DNA of 64,000 nt from Brevibacillus migulae (GTDB taxonomy: Bacteria > Bacillota > Bacilli > Brevibacillales > Brevibacillaceae), in contig NZ_SDKD01000018.1 in assembly GCF_004521915.1 (NCBI RefSeq), positions 58,798-122,797 on the forward strand. The letters run 5' to 3'. The notes beneath the pieces were generated by a model. That model saw only the letters and a list, made by a program, of their open reading frames with translations, was not told the DNA's origin and ran no database searches. Within the stretch, counting starts at the first letter, position 1, and each line of letters opens with the position of its first letter. The position numbers were made by a program, and so were the translations under genes. Below are positions 52,488 to 60,828 of this stretch, piece after piece.

Positions 52488-54558
52488 CGCCACCCCCCTC
52501 CAATTTCACTTCCAGGACCACCGTTGTCCCCTGGTGACCTGTGTTGATAATCACGCGATCCATCAGCTTCAGCATCAGGCTGAATCCTTGTCCCATCGAC
52601 ACTTTCGAAGAATAGCCCGCCAACAGCGTAGATTTGGGAAGCTCGGACAATTCAATGCCATTGCCATTGTCCGCCACGATCACACGCAGGTGTGCTCCGT
52701 CCGTGCAGACCCGCATCCTTCCGTGTTCGGCATGCTTGAGTACATTGGTCACAACCTCGGAAGTGCAAAGCAGGATGCTGAATTTGGTCTTATCCACGAT
52801 CCCCAGGCTCTCCAGTGTCTTAGAAACTTGCTCACGGCAGAGCGCCACGTCTTTTTTGGTGTCAATGCTCGCTTCTGCCAGACAGTCCCCTTGGCTGTAT
52901 GGGCGAATCTGTTCCTCATCCGCCAAGAGCAATTTCCCTTGTGTCACGGAAAAAATTACATCGCGATAGAGAATCTTGATCCGTTCCTCCTGTTTCAGCT
53001 CATACTCTATGATCCCGGTCACATCGAACAGACTGAGAAAGACCGCATGCTGATATGGATAACAGTAGAGATCGTATACTTTTCCCGTATCTGGATCCTC
53101 CACATATTCACGAATTTGCTTTTGTTCTTCCCGTGCCCGTTCAGCCAAAGGCGCAATTTGCCTCGTCAAGGGCATGGCGATCGACTCTCCCATCCCATCG
53201 CGAAAACCATCCTCGTAAACGGCAAACAGGCTAGCCTCAAACTTTTGCATCAATACCGATTGATCCACTTTGTGCCGGTTTGTATGCGTCACCACGACTT
53301 CTGTCACCCGATTCGGTTCTACACTGGTTTTCTCCACCTCGGGTTCGATCGTAAAATCAGCGATCTTCATCACCAGCTTGACCAGTCTGGGATCCAGCAC
53401 ATTGTCGGCAAGCTTGGCAAATCGTTTCGCCGGATTTCCTTCCTTTTTGTCATGCAGCAGCTTATCGTAGTGATCAGCCGCTGCGATGACCCTAGCGCCG
53501 AGCGGAATTTCTTCTCCCTGCAAGCCTTTCGGGTAGCCTCCGCCACCCCATTGTTCATGATGATACAGCACATAGTCCGAAGCCTTTTCCAATCCGGAAA
53601 TGTCCCGAACCATTTCAGCCCCGATCTCTACATGCTTGCGCTGTTCCTTTTCTTCCTCCAGTGTCAGCGGTCCCCGTTTCTTGAATATGCTCTCTCTCAC
53701 CTGCCCTTTGCCTACATCATGGAAAAGGGCAGCATAGTGGATCGCATCGATTTCCGCCAACGGCAATTTCAGCTCCTCCGCCAGCTGCCTCGCCAATCGT
53801 CCTACACGTGCTGCATGCCCTACGCTGATCGACAGCTTATCTTCGGTCATATTGGTAAATGATTCGAGCGAATGAAGATACGTTTTGCGCAGTTCGATAA
53901 ACATGCGGAACGCATAGCGCAAAGCCAGGAAGAACAGAAAGATAAAAGCGGCTTCCATCCAAAACTGAATTTGCCGATCGGGATGGAAAATCAAACCCAA
54001 GCGGAGGCTGAGCACTAGCGTGACTACATAAATGAAGCCGGTATCCTTCAAGGAATCAAGCCAGATCATCAAGACACCTTGATTCGTCAGCTTGGCGATC
54101 GCCACGGAGACCAGGCATAAATTGACGAGATTATACACAAACAAAGAAGTCATCAGGGCGGGAATATCTTGCCAGGAGAAGCTGCCTGCTGCCCCGCCCA
54201 ACCATTCGTATACGCTTCCGGCAGCCGCAATCGATAAGGCATATTGCCCAACATTGAACAGTACCTTGATCAGTTGAATCCGTTCAAAAATGGCCCCGAA
54301 TAAGGCAATCACGATCTCGACCACGAGCGCTTCCGGCAGCCCGAAGCATAACAAAGTCGCAAACGTAAAAATGCTCGATCCTGAAAAAAGCGTGCCATTC
54401 GGCAGTTCTACACAGTATTTGTCCAACAGGCCAGCAAACAGCGCAAGCGTCAAGGCTGCGCAAAGTAAGGCGGCATCGATCGATGGCATGATGAGAAGGA
54501 TGACAGCCAGGCCAAGTGCAAAGACCGTATACAAATAGATCTGTGAAATTTTTGGCAC
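52474..54558 (-). CDS. Membrane HD-GYP phosphodiesterase fused to an RsbW-like HATPase domain
   Basis: A 694-residue fusion. Residues 1-240 hold about six to eight membrane helices. An HD-GYP domain covers about 265-440: SVGHAARVGRLARQLAEEL, FHDVGKGQVRE, HVEIGAEMV, HHEQWGGGGYPKGLQGEEIPLG and ADHYDKLL. A linker region with GEYVEDPDTGKVYD-like sequence (about 450-575) follows. The C-terminus is an anti-sigma-type HATPase: N box CTSEVVTNVLKHAEHG, G1 VADNGNGIEL, G2 MGQGFSLMLKLMD. GTG 54558, after AAAGGA, is preferred to 54618. The kinase domain would act on the STAS proteins encoded downstream. Confidence 0.85.
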   Translation of the reverse strand: MPKISQIYLYTVFALGLAVILLIMPSIDAALLCAALTLALFAGLLDKYCVELPNGTLFSGSSIFTFATLLCFGLPEALVVEIVIALFGAIFERIQLIKVLFNVGQYALSIAAAGSVYEWLGGAAGSFSWQDIPALMTSLFVYNLVNLCLVSVAIAKLTNQGVLMIWLDSLKDTGFIYVVTLVLSLRLGLIFHPDRQIQFWMEAAFIFLFFLALRYAFRMFIELRKTYLHSLESFTNMTEDKLSISVGHAARVGRLARQLAEELKLPLAEIDAIHYAALFHDVGKGQVRESIFKKRGPLTLEEEKEQRKHVEIGAEMVRDISGLEKASDYVLYHHEQWGGGGYPKGLQGEEIPLGARVIAAADHYDKLLHDKKEGNPAKRFAKLADNVLDPRLVKLVMKIADFTIEPEVEKTSVEPNRVTEVVVTHTNRHKVDQSVLMQKFEASLFAVYEDGFRDGMGESIAMPLTRQIAPLAERAREEQKQIREYVEDPDTGKVYDLYCYPYQHAVFLSLFDVTGIIEYELKQEERIKILYRDVIFSVTQGKLLLADEEQIRPYSQGDCLAEASIDTKKDVALCREQVSKTLESLGIVDKTKFSILLCTSEVVTNVLKHAEHGRMRVCTDGAHLRVIVADNGNGIELSELPKSTLLAGYSSKVSMGQGFSLMLKLMDRVIINTGHQGTTVVLEVKLEGGGDDNA

Positions 54559-54645
54559 GGCTGCACATCCTTTCCATTTAGAGATAAAAAAGGGGGGGGG
54601 CGCTGCAAGTTTCGTCATAGCATCGTCAGGTGTGAATCATCCTCA

Positions 54646-54720
54646 TTATTTCAGTGGAATCTTTGCGATCGCGGACAGAACCATTGCAGCCAGTGTCAAC
54701 CAGAACAGCCAATTTTTCAT
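54646..54720 (-). CDS. 24-residue hydrophobic peptide
   Basis: ATG 54720 follows AGGAGGTGG by a good spacing. The product (MKNWLFWLTLAAMVLSAIAK plus IPLK) is a single membrane helix with a basic start. It lies between the DUF5317 gene and the HD-GYP fusion gene. Coding status rests on the strong ribosome site and membrane-helix pattern. Confidence 0.6.
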   Translation of the reverse strand: MKNWLFWLTLAAMVLSAIAKIPLK

Positions 54721-54769
54721 GCGATCCACCTCCTTGTTGATCAGACATAAGCGCCCCGGCAAAGCGGTC

Positions 54770-55309
54770 TTACTCTGTCATCTTTTTGTACACAAACCGG
54801 GAGATTCCCCATGTGGCAGCAATGTCTCCGATACTGACAACCATGCTGCTGAAAGCGAATGGTGGTCGAAGCGGAACCACATCGGCGAGAAAGATGAGAT
54901 GCGTATTCGCTGTCATGAGCTGATGCTTGGTGAGTCCCTCTTCCAATAGCGGGATGTACGAAGATAGACCAGCCCACTGCAGTGCATCCACCGAGACCGG
55001 CATCCTGCCTCCATTGACCGTAATCACTAGGAAATTCAGGAGCATCCCCATCCCGAACCAGAGAAATCCGGGCAATTTGCGATTCCGCCAGCAGGCATAG
55101 GCAAGCATGGTATAGGAAACGGTGATCCAGTACGGAAACGTTTCGGCCATCCACACACTGCGATCGTACAATAGCATCGCCGCGAGCTGGAGCAGCAGGC
55201 TGGTGATGATCAGATACGACAGCTGAATCTCAGTCTGCGCCAAACGGATGAGAGAGCCCTTTTTCCAGAATGCGATCAAGACGACAAGGAGCAGAATCTC
55301 GTAAATCAT
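54770..55309 (-). CDS. DUF5317 membrane protein
   Basis: A 179-residue protein with five to six membrane helices (IYEILLLVVLIAFW; LSYLIITSLLLQLAAMLLY; FPYWITVSYTMLAYACW; FLWFGMGMLLNFLVITVNGGRMPVS; a final helix near 150). The NGGRMPVS motif and overall pattern fit DUF5317. AGGAGG five bases before ATG 55309 sets the start. It is the first gene after the c-di-GMP riboswitch at 55390-55480. Function unknown. Confidence 0.82.
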   Translation of the reverse strand: MIYEILLLVVLIAFWKKGSLIRLAQTEIQLSYLIITSLLLQLAAMLLYDRSVWMAETFPYWITVSYTMLAYACWRNRKLPGFLWFGMGMLLNFLVITVNGGRMPVSVDALQWAGLSSYIPLLEEGLTKHQLMTANTHLIFLADVVPLRPPFAFSSMVVSIGDIAATWGISRFVYKKMTE

Positions 55310-55346
55310 CTTTTCCTCCTTTGTTCCGACGTTTCCGGGCGTGAGT

Positions 55347-55381
55347 GTGAAAAAATCCACCAAGAAGAGGTGGATTTTTCA
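55347..55381 (-). terminator. Expression-platform terminator of riboswitch 2
   Basis: AAAAATCCACC-TCTTCTT-GGTGGATTTTTTC on the minus strand, right after the aptamer and 40 bases before the DUF5317 start. Confidence 0.8.
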
Positions 55382-55389
55382 TTCCAGCC

Positions 55390-55480
55390 TTCTTCGGCAA
55401 CCCGGCTGCCATGGCGTTTCTGCCGTAGGCCCGTAGCTTTGCGTCCCCGTCTTTCGAGCGAGTTTGCCTTTTTCGGAAAG
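55390..55480 (-). ncRNA. c-di-GMP-I (GEMM-I) riboswitch 2
   Basis: The minus strand reads AAAGGCAAACTC (about 55462-55473), a hairpin with GAAA tetraloop, GGGGACGCAAAGCTACGG (55433-55450), GGGCCTACGG, a short arm, and CAGCCGGGTTGCCGA (about 55394-55408). All GEMM-I hallmarks are present. The downstream terminator suggests transcriptional control of DUF5317 and probably of the signalling genes that follow. Confidence 0.88.
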
Positions 55481-55597
55481 AGTTGTTATCACAAGATTTT
55501 GAATCCCGGTTAGTAGTTTAGTACCCGTGTTGAGCGCGTTCAAAACAACAAGATGGCCGATTTTTTGTGGAAAATCCTCCCTCCCGTTTTCAACCTC

Positions 55598-56614
55598 TCA
55601 ACCCTGCACCTCTCTTTTCCTCAATAAGCAGAGAAAAAACGGAGCCCCTACAGCCCCCATGATGATGCCGACCGGCAGTTCAACCGGAGCGAAGAGAATG
55701 CGTGCCGCAGTATCGAAAATCGTTAACACAGCGATCCCAAGCAAAGCGGTGGCCGGAAGCAATATTCGATAGTCATGACCGACCATCATGCGGGCGGCGT
55801 GCGGGACTATCAATCCAACAAACCCAAGCAATCCGACAACACTGACAGCACTTGCTGACAGCAGCGCGGCTGCCGCCGTCACAAGCAGCCTTGTCCGCTC
55901 CACAGGCAAACCCAGTCCCTTTGCTACGGAGTCACCCAGCGCCAGTATGTTCATCTGCCGGGTGGCGAAGAGAGCGAGCAGTATGCCCACAATTGAATAG
56001 GGAAGCAGGAGCTGAAGATGCGGCCAGCTTTTGGCAGAGAGTCCGCCTACCATGAACAGCAGTGCTCCATCCACCCGATCGCTGTAAAACGTGAGGAGCC
56101 CGGAAACACCCGCGTTGAAGAAAGCGGAAACCGCCACTCCTGCCAGTACAAGCCTTGCAGGTCGAACACCATCGTGCCACGCCAGTACGTAAATCAAGAC
56201 AGCAGCCCCCAGTGCCCCCAGAAATGCTGCTGGTGTCATCAGGTACGCATAAGCCGGAAACATGACGAGCGCTGCTACGCCAAACAACCCCGCTCCCGAA
56301 GATACCCCGATGATGTAGGGATCTGCCATCGAATTGCGCATGACTCCCTGCAGCAACGCTCCCGCGACGGAAAGATTGATACTGACCAAGCAGGCAATCA
56401 GCGTCCTCGGGAGTCGAACATTCCAGATAATATCCCGAATGGTTCCCTGTTCGCTGCCTGTAAACACGCGGATAATGTCCACGACACTTATCTTGACTGC
56501 CCCGTTTACAAGGCTCAACAACATTCCTGATATGGCCAGGAGGAGGAATGCTGCCAAAATGACTGCTTGCCACGCAGCGATTTTTCGAATGTGGATGGCG
56601 GCCTTACTTGTCAT
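55598..56614 (-). CDS. FecCD-type ABC permease
   Basis: A 338-residue permease with about nine to ten membrane segments and the BtuC/FecCD hallmarks RLPRTLIACLVSINLSVAGALLQGVMRN, DPYIIGVSSGAGLFG, LGLPVERTRLL and GFVGLIVPHAARMMVGHDYR. The GAGG ribosome site fits ATG 56614 (nine bases) better than ATG 56620. It overlaps the binding-protein gene. The usual FecE-type ATPase gene does not follow; another permease-system ATPase must serve it. Confidence 0.88.
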   Translation of the reverse strand: MTSKAAIHIRKIAAWQAVILAAFLLLAISGMLLSLVNGAVKISVVDIIRVFTGSEQGTIRDIIWNVRLPRTLIACLVSINLSVAGALLQGVMRNSMADPYIIGVSSGAGLFGVAALVMFPAYAYLMTPAAFLGALGAAVLIYVLAWHDGVRPARLVLAGVAVSAFFNAGVSGLLTFYSDRVDGALLFMVGGLSAKSWPHLQLLLPYSIVGILLALFATRQMNILALGDSVAKGLGLPVERTRLLVTAAAALLSASAVSVVGLLGFVGLIVPHAARMMVGHDYRILLPATALLGIAVLTIFDTAARILFAPVELPVGIIMGAVGAPFFLCLLRKREVQG

Positions 56615-57623
56615 TTCCATATACCTCGGGATAAGCTAGCTTCGCCATATGGGCAAAAGCCTGGTCAATCTCCAACCCCAGCGTTTTCTCAAATGCGGAT
56701 GGGAGAAAGTGCATGCGCTTCTCTTTTACCGCCCGAAGCGAGGACCACGCGGGATTTTTCGCCATATCCTCCGCAAGCTTTTGCTTTCCGAATTCCTCTG
56801 TCCCGTGAACTACAATGAATAGGAAGTCGGGATCGGCTTCGATCAATTTTTCCAAACTATAGGGCACATAGCCCGGCATATCCCCAGAAGCCATCTCATC
56901 GGCAACATTGTGCAGTTTTAGCCTCTGCGCAATGTCCACGGTCATGCTGTCCTTTTTCTGTATGTATACCCCCATAGGCATGATGGTCATGCCAGCATAC
57001 GTTGGCGATGTGTGAGGAAGTCGGCTGATAATCGCTTGGACCCGGCTGTCTGTGTCCTTCAGCGCTTGCTCTGCAACGGTTGGCTTGCCGATGATTTGCC
57101 CGAATAATCGGCCTGTCTGCTGAAAATCTTCATAGCTTTGCATCTTCAACAAAGCGAACGGAATCTGATTGGCCGCAAAGGCTTTCCTCAAATCAGCGTG
57201 AAAAAATTCTTGGCCGATCACGAGGTCCGGCTTCAGGCTCGTAATTTTCTCCATGCTGACATTCACGATCTGTCCGACGTTTTCAGCCGCTTTGGCTCCG
57301 TCCGGTACCGGGATTCCGGGGGTCGTCGCTATTCCGACAGCCTTACCGCCAAGTTGGTAAAACAGCCCCAGCATCTCTGGAGCCAAGAATACAATTCGTT
57401 CGGGTTTTTGAGGCAATACGATTTCCTGCCCGGTGCTGTCCGTAAACGCCAGAAAGGAGGAAGAGGTGGTAGATACAGGTGCTGAAGCATTCTCAACAGG
57501 CGCATCACAACCCGTCGCGGCAAAAATCAGCCATACACCAATCATCCAAATTGACAGCATCCTGCCTGGCACTCGTTTTTTCCACGGCTTGCGCGGACAG
57601 CTGCATTCTGCTTTTCCCATCAT
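56604..57623 (-). CDS. Siderophore/heme/cobalamin-type binding lipoprotein
   Basis: A 339-residue class III binding protein with a lipoprotein signal (IWMIGVWLIFAATGC) and the TroA-like fold (PERIVFLAPEMLGLFYQLGGKAVGI; ITSLKPDLVIGQEFFH; YSLEKLIEADPDFLFIVVHG). AGGGGGG precedes ATG 57623. The ligand cannot be told from sequence; no cobalamin riboswitch or clear Fur box lies in the 217-base leader. Confidence 0.85.
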   Translation of the reverse strand: MMGKAECSCPRKPWKKRVPGRMLSIWMIGVWLIFAATGCDAPVENASAPVSTTSSSFLAFTDSTGQEIVLPQKPERIVFLAPEMLGLFYQLGGKAVGIATTPGIPVPDGAKAAENVGQIVNVSMEKITSLKPDLVIGQEFFHADLRKAFAANQIPFALLKMQSYEDFQQTGRLFGQIIGKPTVAEQALKDTDSRVQAIISRLPHTSPTYAGMTIMPMGVYIQKKDSMTVDIAQRLKLHNVADEMASGDMPGYVPYSLEKLIEADPDFLFIVVHGTEEFGKQKLAEDMAKNPAWSSLRAVKEKRMHFLPSAFEKTLGLEIDQAFAHMAKLAYPEVYGNDK

Positions 57624-57771
57624 GGAAGCCCCCCTATATTTCGATATGGAATGAACCTACTCGACATTATAAAAAGAGGACATCCCATCATAGAATGACT
57701 AAGGAGAGCTATTCTTACCGTGAATATGTGAAGGTTTCATGGCATTCAGCCGTCGACTCCTATCCTTCCAT

Positions 57772-57819
57772 GAAAAATGCCTGCAGACCTTGTCACTTTC
57801 GTAACGTCGTCTACAGGCG
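57772..57819 (-). terminator. Terminator of cotJABC
   Basis: GCCTGTAGAC...GTCTGCAGGC (10 bp) enclosing GTTAC-GAAA-GTGAC, followed by ATTTTTC on the minus strand. Confidence 0.85.
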
Positions 57820-57840
57820 GAAACATACTTTCCAAGCCGA

Positions 57841-58410
57841 TTAAAAGATTTTTTTGCGATCCCGTTCTTCTTTCAAAATTTCCACGGCTTCCCGGAAACG
57901 GATGGAGTGGATGATCTCCCTCTCCCGCAAAAACTTCAAGCCGTCCTGCAAGTCTACGTCATCGGTCATATCAATCAGCCATTGGTAGGTTGCCCGCGCT
58001 TTTTCTTCGGCCGCAATGTCTTCATAAAGGTCAGCGATCGGGTCCCCTTTGGCCTGGATGTACGCAGCGGTCCACGGAACACCGGAAGCATTATGATAGA
58101 AGAGCGCTTTATCATGGTTCGCGTAATGATCTCCCAGACCTGCCTCCTTCATTTGCTCAGGTGTCGCATCCTTCGTCAGTTTATATACCATGGTGGCGAT
58201 CATTTCAAGGTGGGCGAACTCTTCCGTACCGATATCCGTCAACAAGCCGATTACCCGATCAGGGATGGAATAACGCTGATTCAGATAGCGAAGCGCTGCT
58301 GCCAGCTCTCCATCAGCTCCGCCATATTGTTCGATCAGGAACTTCGCCATACGCGGGTCGCATTTGCTCACCCTCACCGGATACTGCAGCTTTTTCTCGT
58401 AAATCCACAT
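57841..58410 (-). CDS. cotJC: Spore coat manganese catalase CotJC
   Basis: A 189-residue Mn-catalase-family four-helix protein. The metal-binding Glu/His motifs are ELAAALRYLNQRY, IGTEEFAHLEMIATMVYKL and AAEEKARATYQWL, then REREIIHSIRFREAVEIL. CotJC is a spore coat component of sporulating cells. It is the last gene of the operon, ending just before its terminator. Confidence 0.93.
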   Translation of the reverse strand: MWIYEKKLQYPVRVSKCDPRMAKFLIEQYGGADGELAAALRYLNQRYSIPDRVIGLLTDIGTEEFAHLEMIATMVYKLTKDATPEQMKEAGLGDHYANHDKALFYHNASGVPWTAAYIQAKGDPIADLYEDIAAEEKARATYQWLIDMTDDVDLQDGLKFLREREIIHSIRFREAVEILKEERDRKKIF

Positions 58411-58428
58411 TCGCGTTTTCTCCTCCCG

Positions 58429-58701
58429 TTACACCTGCCATGGCCAAGGCGCATTGTTCCATTGCCATGGATAGCCTGAATAGCTGTGACCAAAATGCAT
58501 CAGCGGCCCATACATCCCTTCCATCTCTTGGGCGATTTTCCAACGTTCCTGCACATGGTGGTTATACTGCTGTAGGGCCTCAAAGTCGTTTGGATGAGTA
58601 TCCAGATACAGATTCAGCTCTACCAGGACAAAGTCGATCGCTTGCAGCTGATGCAGCAGCTGATAATAGCGTTCATCCACTTGTTGCTTGACGTCACTCA
58701 C
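58429..58701 (-). CDS. cotJB: Spore coat protein CotJB
   Basis: The 90 residues match CotJB: YYQLLHQLQAIDFVLVELNLYLDTHPNDFEALQQYN and the C-terminal HSYSGYPWQWNNAPWPW. AAGGGG eight bases before GTG 58701 favours this start over GTG 58710. It overlaps the cotJA stop by eight bases. Confidence 0.92.
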   Translation of the reverse strand: MSDVKQQVDERYYQLLHQLQAIDFVLVELNLYLDTHPNDFEALQQYNHHVQERWKIAQEMEGMYGPLMHFGHSYSGYPWQWNNAPWPWQV

Positions 58702-58924
58702 AGACTTCACCCACCCCTTGGTCTCCTCTTCCGTCGTATGGACTATACAATGACGGCCATAATGTTCCGCGTTTCAATGCCTTGAATGGCGAATATTGTG
58801 GCAGCCCAGGTGCCTGAAAGACCACATATTGATTCACAGGAACCACATATCGCTTTACCTCTTGGGGCGGGCACGGATCAAATGGGCTGATATACGGTTT
58901 CCAATACCTCCATTGTGATTGCAC
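58694..58924 (-). CDS. cotJA: Spore coat protein CotJA
   Basis: A 76-residue Pro/Tyr-rich protein (YISPFDPCPPQEVKRYVVPVNQY, then LPQYSPFKALKRGTLWPSLYSPYDG) typical of CotJA. The GTG start is six bases after GGAGGG. First gene of the operon. Confidence 0.9.
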   Translation of the reverse strand: MQSQWRYWKPYISPFDPCPPQEVKRYVVPVNQYVVFQAPGLPQYSPFKALKRGTLWPSLYSPYDGRGDQGVGEVCE

Positions 58925-58963
58925 AATCGACCCTCCTTCATGGGTGAAAGACTATTCGAAATC

Positions 58964-58971
58964 ACTGTATG
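58964..58971 (-). promoter_or_regulatory. SigE-type -10 element for cotJABC
   Basis: CATACAGT on the minus strand matches the SigE -10 CATACAnT. The -35 region is less clear. The known SigE control of cotJ in Bacillus supports the call. Confidence 0.5.
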
Positions 58972-59049
58972 AGACATTCACCCAATCGGTGATGGGCGTT
59001 TGACCCATGTTCGCTTCTTTTCGACGAGTTTTCGTCAGCTTGTCAACCA

Positions 59050-59104
59050 CAAAAACACCCGACATATGGAAACGAGCTCGTCGCTTCACTTTTGTCGGGT
59101 GTGA
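59050..59104 (-). terminator. Terminator of the HTH-TPR gene
   Basis: ACACCCGACA...TGTCGGGTGTTTTTG, 10-bp perfect stem on the minus strand. Confidence 0.85.
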
Positions 59105-59118
59105 TGGGTTTTCGATAC

Positions 59119-60453
59119 TTATTTGACGTGTTGTACCGCCTTGCTGAGCCAGGCGTCTACTAGGGCAGCAATCTCATTTTTGGTTTCATCGGAAAATTGA
59201 TGATACAGCAGGACGCAAGCGATCAGCTCCTGATGTGCCTGCTGACAAACCGCCAGCTCCATGGCTGTCAGAAGCCGTTTTGATGCTTCAGCCATATTGT
59301 TGGTTTGCAAGAAATACAGGGCCAGAACACGCTGAACTCGTAAAAATATCCGCTCGGTTCTGAACATTCCCGCTTCATTGGGTGCAAGCGCCGTCGGAAT
59401 TTCCAGACTTGAAAGCATCTGCTCCAGATCTCTCCATCTCTGCTTCTCCAGACATACCTCGAGAAGATGCGGCAAAGAGGGCAGCAAATAGGACGGATTG
59501 CGTCGTACCCACGCGACATAACCCGATATGGAGGGAACCTCGCCTTTCCCAGTCTTCTCCCGATAACGAAGCAGTTGGAAGTAAACTTCCATCTCTGCTT
59601 TTCCCGGGCGTTGCTCCAGTAAATATTCTTCTGCAGCCTTTATTGCGAGTTCGTGCTGCTGCAGCTGAGAATATGCCTCGCACTTCATCATGATGGCTTC
59701 TTTATACAGGTGGTCACGATGGTCCTCTCGTACGAAGCGGAGATATTCTGTACTCGTCTCAATGACTTTCTCCCATTTTTCAAGCTCCAGGTAGTAGGAC
59801 AGCAGAGAACGATAGGCTTCTATTTTCAATTCTTGCACATTCGCGAGCTGCTCTTGCTCAACTTGAACAGACAAATCACGCAAATAGGTTTGGAGATGAA
59901 TCGCTGCCTCGTATGTATCCGGGTGTTTGCCTTCCCGTAAAATATGAAAGACGCGACAAAGACTGATCAACCACCGCTCGCTTTCCGGCAATTGTCCCCG
60001 CTCCAGCTCCACAACGGCATGGTAATAGGTAAGTGCTTCCTGATTCATCCCCGTCTCATTTAACTGCTTTGCCAGCGCAAACAAAATATCGGCATTCTTT
60101 TTCCCAAACGCGATCAATTCCTCTTCCAATCGGTCGACCACGATTTGCAAATCCAAGCGGTAGCACTGCAGGATAAATTCTACCGTCTTTTTCGGGCGGA
60201 GATTGCCATATCGATCAAAGCATTCAGGCACAAAATACGTATAAAGTGCTCCTCTTTCTAATCCGAGCGCCTCCGTGATGGCATCAAGCATGGTTAAGGT
60301 AAAATTCCGTTTGCCGCTTAACGCAGCACTTAAATTGGATTGCTTCACTTTGCCGTCCATGAGTTCGACAAGCTGCAATTGATTCATCTTTTTCTCGATT
60401 AGCAGTCTCTTCACCACTTCTGCTAATGGCAATAACCCTTTTGCACGATTCAC
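59119..60453 (-). CDS. HTH-TPR regulator, RNPP-like architecture
   Basis: The 444 residues start with an XRE-like HTH (about 8-60: VVKRLLIEKKMNQLQLVELMDGKVKQSNLSAALSGKRNF). The rest is a chain of helical TPR-like pairs (DILFALAKQLNETGMNQEALTYYHAVVEL; EAYRSLLSYYLELEKWEKVIETSTEYL; LALYFLQTNNMAEASKRLL). Such proteins often answer to short peptides, but no peptide gene is seen next to it. GTG 60453 follows GGGGG by six bases; the longer frame has no ribosome site. It is divergent from pflBA across a 375-base region. Confidence 0.75.
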   Translation of the reverse strand: MNRAKGLLPLAEVVKRLLIEKKMNQLQLVELMDGKVKQSNLSAALSGKRNFTLTMLDAITEALGLERGALYTYFVPECFDRYGNLRPKKTVEFILQCYRLDLQIVVDRLEEELIAFGKKNADILFALAKQLNETGMNQEALTYYHAVVELERGQLPESERWLISLCRVFHILREGKHPDTYEAAIHLQTYLRDLSVQVEQEQLANVQELKIEAYRSLLSYYLELEKWEKVIETSTEYLRFVREDHRDHLYKEAIMMKCEAYSQLQQHELAIKAAEEYLLEQRPGKAEMEVYFQLLRYREKTGKGEVPSISGYVAWVRRNPSYLLPSLPHLLEVCLEKQRWRDLEQMLSSLEIPTALAPNEAGMFRTERIFLRVQRVLALYFLQTNNMAEASKRLLTAMELAVCQQAHQELIACVLLYHQFSDETKNEIAALVDAWLSKAVQHVK

Positions 60454-60613
60454 GCTGCACCCCCATCTTCCATTAAACAAAGGAAAAAGGCCCTATTAAG
60501 ATTCATATAATTGGGTAAAATCTCCTAATATTATAATAGGAAAATACTCATATGAAAACAGGTGAAACGGAAACAAAGAAAAGCATTGTTTTGGCTCAAG
60601 TTCAACTTAGGCA

Positions 60614-60629
60614 TGTGATCATCATCACA
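60614..60629. promoter_or_regulatory. FNR/Crp-type site, distal to pflB
   Basis: TGTGATCATCATCACA is a perfect TGTGA-N6-TCACA palindrome in the pflB/HTH-TPR intergenic region. Confidence 0.65.
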
Positions 60630-60719
60630 GCTCTCTTTTTTCTTACCAATTATGATGGAGATACAAAAAGGGAACAGTGGAGTGCACACCACCAAAATGA
60701 ACTGTTTCTCTATTATTTC

Positions 60720-60737
60720 TTGTGATAATTTTCACAA
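60720..60737. promoter_or_regulatory. FNR/Crp-type site, proximal to pflB
   Basis: TTGTGATAATTTTCACAA contains TGTGA-N6-TCACA with extended TT/AA. It is about 100 bases before the pflB start, as expected for anaerobic activation. The remaining sequence 60454-60828 shows no other feature I can support. Confidence 0.75.
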
Positions 60738-60828
60738 GTGATCACTTACTCCTGCAGGGATGAATACGACGCTCCTTCAACTACCTTTAGTGATAGGGGC
60801 CACTCCCCAAATGAAAGGAACGATTGCC

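Noticed and set aside
52390..53862. 490-codon plus-strand open frame opposite the HD-GYP fusion
   Set aside because: Antisense shadow without a domain or ribosome site.
57624..57840. Cobalamin riboswitch or Fur box before the FecCD-system binding protein
   Set aside because: No GCCACTG-type B12 box and no 7-1-7 Fur repeat could be found in the short leader.
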